Of a DNA stretch of 11,128 nucleotides, positions 6,397 through 11,128 are shown in pieces (position 1 is the stretch's first letter; every line of letters begins with the position of its first letter). Both the position numbers and the translations under genes were made by a program. Source of the stretch: Acidobacteriota bacterium (lineage in GTDB: Bacteria; Acidobacteriota; Vicinamibacteria; Vicinamibacterales; UBA2999); assembly GCA_947465275.1 (NCBI GenBank), contig CANIAI010000035.1:1-11128 (forward strand). The letters are read 5' to 3'. Below the pieces are notes generated by a model, which had not been told where the DNA came from, ran no database searches, and saw only the letters and a list, made by a program, of their open reading frames with translations.

Positions 6397-6512
6397 GTGA
6401 GGTGTCCTCGGTCCGGCAGCGCCGACGCGCCGCAGCGGTGAATTCGTGCGCGTTTCACGCCGCGCGGGCGAGGCACGACTCTTGTCAATCAGGGGTGTGG
6501 AGAATCGCACCC

Positions 6513-6947
6513 ATGGTCGCAGCCGAACCATTCGCCACCGTGCTCTGGGTCGGGCACGGACTCACCCCTGAGATCCACGACGCCCTGCGCGCGCGCGGCC
6601 TCGGGCTGCTCGTCGCCGAGACACCCGCCCGCGCGTTCCGCCTGTTGCACGCCTTCCAGGTCGGCGTGGTGATCTGCGCCGTTCCGCAGTTCCACACCGC
6701 GCGGGCGCTGGCGGAGCTGAACCCGCCGGTCATCCTGCTGGGACGAACGGCGGATCGCTGGAGCGAGGGCGGCGTGCTGCTGCTCAACCGCGATCGGCCG
6801 GCCGACACGTTCGCGAGCGCGGTGCGGGACGCCATCACCACGTACGGACATCCTCCCGACGCGGAGCACCATGACCCCGCGCGGCGCACCCGTGCGCCGG
6901 GTCCGGCGGCGACATGGTCACTGGACGACGCCCAGGCGGGCGCCTGA
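6513..6947 (+). CDS. small receiver-like protein lacking the phospho-acceptor
   Basis: The 144-residue product is not assigned to a named family with confidence. Its first 110 residues alternate hydrophobic strands and amphipathic helices as in response-regulator receiver domains: VLWV (10-13), helix 18-30, VGVVICAV (50-57), PPVILLG (71-77), GVLLLN (87-92), and a last helix at about 96-110. The residues that define a working receiver are missing: no acidic pair after strand 1 (Val-Gly-His-Gly), no Asp at the end of strand 3 (Cys-Ala-Val-Pro), and Arg93 where Lys is expected. It may be a pseudo-receiver or another flavodoxin-like fold. The C-terminal 35 residues look disordered. ATG 6513 has GGAGA nine bases upstream; the frame is open to 6402. 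It ends 4 bases from the selO stop codon, tail to tail. Confidence 0.6.
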   Translation: MVAAEPFATVLWVGHGLTPEIHDALRARGLGLLVAETPARAFRLLHAFQVGVVICAVPQFHTARALAELNPPVILLGRTADRWSEGGVLLLNRDRPADTFASAVRDAITTYGHPPDAEHHDPARRTRAPGPAATWSLDDAQAGA

Positions 6948-6951
6948 ACGC

Positions 6952-8547
6952 CTACGAGCTGCAGGACAGCGTGGAACACCCGGGCCGATCGCGCGCCCAG
7001 TCCGGCCGCCGCACCGCCATCGCCTCGCGCCCGGGCTGCTCGTCGTACGGGTGCCGCAGCAGGTCGAGCAGCTCGGTGATGCCACCCGGATCGCCGCCCG
7101 TGGCGCGGTCGATCGCCTGCTGCGCCAGGTAGTTCCGCAGCACGTACTTCGGGTTCGCGGCGTGCATCGCCAGCCGGCGTTCCGTGGTGTCCATCCCCTC
7201 CGCGCGGACGCGCACCGCGTGGCGATCGAGCCAGGCGCGCAGCGGCGCGTCGAGCCGCGCCCGCTTCGCAGGGTCGTAGAACGCCCCCTCGAGCGGCGCG
7301 AGGGACGGCGCGAGCGGGTCGACGTCCGCGAGGCCGCGGAACCAGATCGTCATGTCGACCTCGCCCTGATGCAGCAGTGCGTGCAGGTCGTCGACGAGCG
7401 ACTCGTCCGACGCGTCCCACGTGCGCAGCCCCAGCTTCGCCAGCATCGCGGCGCGGCTGCGCGCGGTGTACTCGGCGACGTACGCCTCGAGCCCGGCGTA
7501 GAGCGGGTCGGTCGTGGTGAAGGCGGGCGCCAGGGCGTTGGCGAGCTGGCCCAGGTTCCAGTAGCCGATCTCCGCCTGCTGCCCGAAGCGATAGCGGCGC
7601 GTGCCGGCGTCGGTGGTGTTCGGCGTCCAGCCCGGATCGTAGTCGTCGATCCAGCCGTAGGGGCCGTAGTCGATCGTCACGCCGATGATCGACATGTTGT
7701 CGGTGTTCATCACGCCGTGCACGAAGCCGACGCGCATCCAGTCGGCCATGAGCCGTGCGGTGCGCCGGCTGACCTCGAGGAACCAGGCGGCCCGCTGGGC
7801 GTCGCGGTCGGGAACGGCCGCCGCGATCTCGGGGAAGTCGCGGCTGATGGTCACGTCGATCAGCTGTCCCAGCAGCGCCAGGTCGCCGCGGGACGCCGGC
7901 AGTTCGAAACTGCCGAAGCGCGTGAACGAGGGCGACACGCGGCAGACGATCGCACCCGGCTCGTACGCGGCGCGGCCGTCGTAGAACATGTCGCGCAGCA
8001 CCCGCTCGCCGGTGGCGACCAGCGACAGGGCCCGCGTGGTCGGCACCCCGAGGTGATGCATCGCCTCGCTGCAGAGGAACTCGCGGATGGACGACCGCAG
8101 CACGGCCCGGCCGTCGGCCCGGCGCGAATAGGGGGTCGGACCGGCGCCCTTCAGCTGCAGCTCCCATCGCTGGCCCGCGGGCGTGAGCACCTCGCCGAGG
8201 CTGATGGCACGCCCGTCGCCAAGCTGTCCCGCCCAGTTGCCGAACTGGTGGCCGCCGTAGTTGGCCGCCCATGGGTCCATGCCGTCATACAGAGCGTTGC
8301 CGCCGAACACCTCGGGGAAGGACGGGACGCTGACGTCGTCGGGGGTCAGGCCGATGAGCGCCGCGACCTCGGGGGCGCACGCCAGCAGCCGGGGTGCCGT
8401 GACCGGCGTCGGTGACACCCGCGTATAGCTCGCGCTCGGCACCTGGCGGGGACGGACGTCCTCGACGGGGTCTGCCGGGAGCTCACGGGTGAAGCGGTTG
8501 TCGAACCGCAGCGAGGACGCGGTACGGGGAAGCGCCGTCGTGGACAT
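6952..8547 (-). CDS. selO: SelO protein adenylyltransferase (YdiU/UPF0061 family)
   Basis: SelO is a pseudokinase-fold enzyme that transfers AMP to Ser, Thr or Tyr of target proteins and takes part in redox homeostasis. The 531-residue product keeps the key residues: Lys133 (LQLKGAGPTPYSR), Asp283/Asn284 (NTDNMS) and Asp293 (TIDYGP), equivalent to the ATP- and metal-binding residues of characterised bacterial SelO. It also has the family's N-terminal LRFDNRF (13-19) and C-terminal SCSS; Cys529 occupies the place of selenocysteine in animal SelO. An ATG at 8574 would add nine residues, but ATG 8547 is preferred because it sits 6 bases after a TATAGT hexamer and the upstream ATG has no ribosome-binding site. 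It is divergent from the Bcr/CflA transporter. Confidence 0.95.
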   Translation of the reverse strand: MSTTALPRTASSLRFDNRFTRELPADPVEDVRPRQVPSASYTRVSPTPVTAPRLLACAPEVAALIGLTPDDVSVPSFPEVFGGNALYDGMDPWAANYGGHQFGNWAGQLGDGRAISLGEVLTPAGQRWELQLKGAGPTPYSRRADGRAVLRSSIREFLCSEAMHHLGVPTTRALSLVATGERVLRDMFYDGRAAYEPGAIVCRVSPSFTRFGSFELPASRGDLALLGQLIDVTISRDFPEIAAAVPDRDAQRAAWFLEVSRRTARLMADWMRVGFVHGVMNTDNMSIIGVTIDYGPYGWIDDYDPGWTPNTTDAGTRRYRFGQQAEIGYWNLGQLANALAPAFTTTDPLYAGLEAYVAEYTARSRAAMLAKLGLRTWDASDESLVDDLHALLHQGEVDMTIWFRGLADVDPLAPSLAPLEGAFYDPAKRARLDAPLRAWLDRHAVRVRAEGMDTTERRLAMHAANPKYVLRNYLAQQAIDRATGGDPGGITELLDLLRHPYDEQPGREAMAVRRPDWARDRPGCSTLSCSS

Positions 8548-8553
8548 CGATCC

Positions 8554-8559
8554 ACTATA
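8554..8559 (-). promoter_or_regulatory. -10 hexamer TATAGT, 6 bases before the selO ATG
   Basis: On the minus strand TATAGT is followed by GGATCG and then the ATG at 8547, so transcription should start on or beside the start codon. It overlaps the plus-strand TATAAT at 8556-8561. No -35 element is visible. Confidence 0.5.
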
Positions 8560-8561
8560 AT
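8556..8561 (+). promoter_or_regulatory. -10 hexamer TATAAT for the Bcr/CflA gene, overlapping the selO -10
   Basis: The plus strand of the same AT island gives a perfect TATAAT. A start near 8568 would give a 43-base leader with GGAG at 8601-8604, six bases before ATG 8611. The leader can form a GCCCG-TCATG-CGGGC hairpin (8566-8580). A second candidate, TATCAT at 8594-8599, lies 11 bases before the ATG and would cut off the ribosome-binding site. Confidence 0.45.
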
Positions 8562-8610
8562 CGGCGCCCGTCATGCGGGCCGCACGGCCGGGCTATCATC
8601 GGAGACCCCG

Positions 8611-9858
8611 ATGACCACGCCCCTGACCGCGCCCATGGCCCCCGCGACGAGCTATCCCCACGCGGGCAGCGCCGCGTACTACCGCCTCGCCATCATCCTC
8701 GGCTCGCTCGCCGCGATGGGCCCGCTCGCCATCGACATGTACCTGCCGAGCTTCCCGACGATCGCGCGCGAGCTGCACTCGACGCCGTCGACCGTCGAGA
8801 TCACCGCGGCGGTCTACTTCATCGGGCTGGCGCTGGGGCAGGCGGTCTACGGCCCGCTGTCGGACCGGTTCGGGCGCACCCGGCCCCTCTACTTCGGGCT
8901 GGTCGTCTTCACGCTCGCCTCGCTGGGCTGCGCGTTCGCGAGGAGCGTGCCCCAGCTGATCGTGTTCCGGGCGCTGCAGGCGCTCGGGGGCTGCGCCGAG
9001 ATGGTGGTCGCGCGGGCGATGGTGCGCGACTACTTCGATCAGCGCGACTCGATCCGCATCATGTCGCTGCTGATGCTGGTGATGGGACTCGCGCCGATCC
9101 TGGCGCCGCTGCTCGGCGGACAGCTGCTCGTGCACTTCGGCTGGCGCGCGGTGTTCTGGACGCTCGCGAGCTACTCGGCGCTCTCGCTCGCGATGGTCTG
9201 GTTCCTCCTGCCCGAGAGCCTGTCGCACGAACAGCGCCGGCGTGACTCCGCGGGTGCCATCCTGGGGGTCTACGGTCAGCTGCTGCGCAATCGCGCGTTC
9301 CTCGCCTACGCGATCTCGGGAAGCCTGATCATCTCGAGCATGTTCGCCTACATCGCCGGCTCGCCGTTCGTCTTCATCGAGCTGTACCATGTGCCGGCCG
9401 ATCGGTACGGCCTGTTCTTCGGCACCAATGCGATCGGGCTCATCGCCGCGTCGCAGATCAACGGCCGCCTGGCGCGCCGCTTCACGCCGCGGGCGATCCT
9501 CAGCCGCGTGCTGCCGATCACCGCCGCCGCCAGCCTCATCTTCCTGTTCGATGCCTGGACGGGCGCGGGCGGCTTCCTCGGCCTGCTGCTGCCGCTCTTC
9601 CTGTGCGTGGCGAGCGTCGGCTTCGTGCTGCCGAACACCTCGGTGCTCGCGATGGCGCCGCACGGACGGATCGCCGGCAGCGCCTCGGCGCTGCTCGGCA
9701 CGATTCAGTTCGGCTTCGGTGCGCTCGCCGGCGCGATGGTGAGCACCTTCAACAACGGCACGGCCCGTCCGCTCGGTGCCGTCGTCGGCGCGTGCGGCGT
9801 CTGCGCCCTGCTCGTCTACCAGCTCACGCCATCCACCCCGGCCGACCCCCGCCACTGA
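8611..9858 (+). CDS. Bcr/CflA-family multidrug efflux MFS transporter
   Basis: This is a 12-helix inner-membrane proton/drug antiporter of the DHA1 Bcr/CflA group, whose members export bicyclomycin, chloramphenicol, sulfonamides or cysteine-derived compounds; the actual substrate is unknown. The 415-residue product has a polar N-terminus of about 20 residues, then the family signature IDMYLPSFP in helix 1 (41-49), motif A GPLSDRFGRTRP (81-92) between helices 2 and 3, RALQALGG in helix 4 (120-127), GLAPILAPLLGG in helix 5 (159-170), a central basic loop at about 205-228, and GSASALLGTIQFGFG (357-371) in helix 11. ATG 8611 follows GGAG by six bases. The 2OG oxygenase gene starts 92 bases downstream on the same strand. 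Confidence 0.93.
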   Translation: MTTPLTAPMAPATSYPHAGSAAYYRLAIILGSLAAMGPLAIDMYLPSFPTIARELHSTPSTVEITAAVYFIGLALGQAVYGPLSDRFGRTRPLYFGLVVFTLASLGCAFARSVPQLIVFRALQALGGCAEMVVARAMVRDYFDQRDSIRIMSLLMLVMGLAPILAPLLGGQLLVHFGWRAVFWTLASYSALSLAMVWFLLPESLSHEQRRRDSAGAILGVYGQLLRNRAFLAYAISGSLIISSMFAYIAGSPFVFIELYHVPADRYGLFFGTNAIGLIAASQINGRLARRFTPRAILSRVLPITAAASLIFLFDAWTGAGGFLGLLLPLFLCVASVGFVLPNTSVLAMAPHGRIAGSASALLGTIQFGFGALAGAMVSTFNNGTARPLGAVVGACGVCALLVYQLTPSTPADPRH

Positions 9859-9863
9859 CGCTG

Positions 9864-9942
9864 GGGCTATCACACGATTGAGCGGGACGCGTGCCCGTGC
9901 GACGCTCCGTCCTCTGATCGGATAGCCCGCTCAGCGGATAGC
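9864..9942 (+). repeat. competing inverted repeats and a CGGATAGC direct repeat before the 2OG oxygenase gene
   Basis: The gap between the transporter and oxygenase genes contains paired elements. GCTATC (9866-9871) can pair with GATAGC (9937-9942), enclosing TGAGCGGG (9879-9886) paired with CCCGCTCA (9926-9933). Alternatively GGGCTATC (9864-9871) can pair with GATAGCCC (9921-9928), which is incompatible with the 8-bp inner stem because the right arms overlap. CGGATAGC is repeated at 9919-9926 and 9935-9942. The structure ends 8 bases before the ATG. It could be a regulatory RNA fold or protein-binding sites; no T-run supports a terminator. Confidence 0.4.
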
Positions 9943-9950
9943 GAGTGTCG

Positions 9951-10955
9951 ATGGTGTTACGGATCGTGAACCGCCTGGGCGCCCTCCTCGGGACGCCTCA
10001 GCTGCTGCGGCAGGTGTCACGGCAACAGGCCGCGAGCGAGGAGAAGCTCGACCGCCTGTTCCGGAAGTTCCATGCCGCCAGCGCCGAGAACCAGCAGCTC
10101 CTGCTGCAGGAGCTGCGGCAGCTGAATCGCCGGCTGGCGCGGCAGGAACACCGGTCCGCCAGCGCCGAGGCGCTCCGGGCATCGGGCATCGACCTGAGCC
10201 ACGCCTTCGGCGCACCGGAGATTGGCCCCCATGTGGAGCGGGCCATCGCATCGGCCGCCCTCGTCACCGACCCGATGCCACACCTCGTCGCGGCGAACCT
10301 GCTGCCGCAGGTCACCTATGACGCCGTCATCGGCGGACTCCCCCCGGAGGTCTGCTTCAACGAGCGCGACAAGGTGAAGAAGAACATGCGGCTGGAGCAT
10401 GCCCACGGATCGCCCGACTGGACGATCCGGATGCTGACCTTCCTGGAGCAGACCCTCATCCCGCGGATGCTGGCGCCGGCGCTGCTGCGCCGGTTCGAGC
10501 CGTTCATCCAGGATGTCTATGTCGAGCGGTTCGGGGCGGAGCACGCCGCCGCGCTGGCGCGGCTTCCGCACACGGCGAGTGCCGGCCGACTCATGCTGCG
10601 ACGCCCGGGGTACCACCTCGACCCGCATCTCGACCCGAAGCGGGTGGTCGTCACGACCCTGCTCTACTTCGCGCGGCCGCACGACGACGAGGCGTTCGGG
10701 ACGACGTTCTATCGCATGCAGGGCACGCCGGTCTTCGAGGCCAGTAACACCCTGTTCCCGGAACTCCAGGGCGTCGCCTGCACGCCGGTCAGGAGCACGC
10801 CCTTTCGGGCGAACACCGCCGTGGCGTTCCTGAACTTCGGCGGGGCGCACGGGGCGGGCATTCCCGAGGACGCGCCGGCCGACACGCAGCGCTACGCCTA
10901 CCAGTTCTACCTGAGCCCCGACCGCTCGGCGGCCGCCGCCATCTGCGGCGACTGA
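9951..10955 (+). CDS. 2OG-Fe(II) oxygenase-like protein with N-terminal coiled coil
   Basis: The C-terminal half looks like a 2-oxoglutarate/Fe(II) dioxygenase, which would hydroxylate an unidentified substrate. In the 334-residue product, HLDPHLD at 222-228 supplies the HxD iron ligands (probably His226 and Asp228), followed by the strand VVVTTLLYF. The distal histidine is probably His300 (FGGAHGAG), and Arg314 (TQRYAY) is a candidate for binding 2-oxoglutarate. Residues about 20-70 are Gln/Glu/Arg/Leu-rich and predicted to form a coiled coil; about 100-200 are not recognised. There is no signal peptide. ATG 9951 is chosen; GTG 9945 is an alternative two codons earlier, and neither has a strong ribosome-binding site. 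Similar proteins may act in glycan or small-molecule modification, but nothing nearby confirms this. Confidence 0.75.
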   Translation: MVLRIVNRLGALLGTPQLLRQVSRQQAASEEKLDRLFRKFHAASAENQQLLLQELRQLNRRLARQEHRSASAEALRASGIDLSHAFGAPEIGPHVERAIASAALVTDPMPHLVAANLLPQVTYDAVIGGLPPEVCFNERDKVKKNMRLEHAHGSPDWTIRMLTFLEQTLIPRMLAPALLRRFEPFIQDVYVERFGAEHAAALARLPHTASAGRLMLRRPGYHLDPHLDPKRVVVTTLLYFARPHDDEAFGTTFYRMQGTPVFEASNTLFPELQGVACTPVRSTPFRANTAVAFLNFGGAHGAGIPEDAPADTQRYAYQFYLSPDRSAAAAICGD

Positions 10956-10957
10956 TG

Positions 10958-10976
10958 CGGGCGCGCCGCTCGCCCG
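10958..10976. terminator. stem-loop between converging genes (CGGGCG-N7-CGCCCG)
   Basis: A perfect 6-bp GC stem with a seven-base loop begins three bases after the oxygenase stop codon, in the 54-base gap before the stop of the minus-strand gene. It could serve both directions, but there is no T-run on either strand, so it is only a possible 3'-end structure. Confidence 0.25.
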
Positions 10977-11009
10977 TCCGGCGCTGACGCGAGCCCATCC
11001 GCCCCGCGC

Positions 11010-11128
11010 TCAGTGCAGGCGCGTCGGGACGACGGCCGGGGGCGGGATCGCCGCAGGCCGTTCGTTCGCCACGCCGAACGGCACGTGGGCGCAGGGCGCA
11101 ACGGCCGCGACCCCTTCGATGTGCTGCA
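11010..11128 (-). CDS. C-terminus of an unidentified minus-strand protein (partial)
   Basis: About 38 codons read in from the right edge and end at a TGA (complement of 11010-11012). The frame is open across the whole stretch and 34 of 38 codons end in G or C, matching the bias of the real genes here. The visible tail is Ala/Pro/Val-rich and ends in PTRLH; no domain can be recognised. It converges with the oxygenase gene. The fragment is short, so coding status is likely but not certain. Confidence 0.45.
   Translation of the reverse strand, partial: QHIEGVAAVAPCAHVPFGVANERPAAIPPPAVVPTRLH

Noticed and set aside
6485..8272. A 595-residue open frame on the same strand as selO in another frame
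   Set aside because: Its product is Arg/Ala/Gly-rich with no domain, while the overlapping frame encodes full-length SelO with all active-site motifs. Long open shadow frames are expected at this GC content.
8594..8599. TATCAT as a fifth leaderless-type signal for the Bcr/CflA gene
   Set aside because: It is 11 bases before the ATG, outside the 6-7 base spacing of the others, and a good GGAG ribosome-binding site lies between them.
1..11128. CRISPR array, transposon, phage or defence system
   Set aside because: No regularly spaced repeats, transposase, integrase, terminal inverted repeats, nuclease/helicase pair or toxin-antitoxin pair could be found on either strand.

Overview
The window is a GC-rich (roughly two-thirds G+C) bacterial chromosomal segment. 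Nearly every base is coding and there is no insertion sequence, phage gene, CRISPR array, tRNA or rRNA. The gene content is MsrB, an SDR with a Pro/Gln-rich tail, a secreted paraoxonase-like propeller, pirin, a DUF1259 (LppY/LpqO) protein, peptidase T, SelO, a Bcr/CflA transporter and a 2OG-Fe(II) oxygenase. Together with the strong G/C bias at third codon positions, this would fit a soil Acidobacteriota such as Vicinamibacteria. That assignment is inference from gene content only; no phylogenetic marker gene is present.

Layout, left to right. On the minus strand at 1-122 is the start of an exported protein. A possible 69-residue disordered protein (228-437) precedes msrB (463-975). Convergent to msrB, on the minus strand, are an SDR oxidoreductase (1003-1929) and, upstream of it in the same direction, a secreted PON/SMP-30-like beta-propeller (1997-3097). 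Pirin (3187-4101) is divergent from the propeller gene. A secreted two-repeat DUF1259 protein lies on the minus strand at 4111-5028, with pepT (5133-6368) divergent from it. A short degenerate-receiver-like protein (6513-6947) runs tail to tail into selO (6952-8547, minus). selO is divergent from a Bcr/CflA exporter (8611-9858), which is followed by a 2OG-Fe(II) oxygenase (9951-10955). The last 119 bases hold the C-terminus of an unidentified minus-strand gene.

How they work together. The genes are mostly single units in alternating orientation, not one pathway. A loose theme is redox and stress upkeep: MsrB repairs oxidised methionine, SelO AMPylates proteins in redox homeostasis, pirin is an iron cupin with redox-sensor relatives, and the SDR resembles general-stress oxidoreductases. 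I see no convincing evidence of a new multi-gene system, defence island or biosynthetic cluster.

The most interesting signals are regulatory. Four genes carry a TANNNT -10 hexamer only 6 or 7 bases before the start codon, the spacing expected of leaderless mRNAs. Two divergent promoter regions appear to share one AT-rich -10 core used on both strands. The SDR gene's perfect AGGAGG ribosome-binding site is partly buried in a 10-bp hairpin. A set of mutually exclusive inverted repeats sits directly before the 2OG oxygenase start codon.
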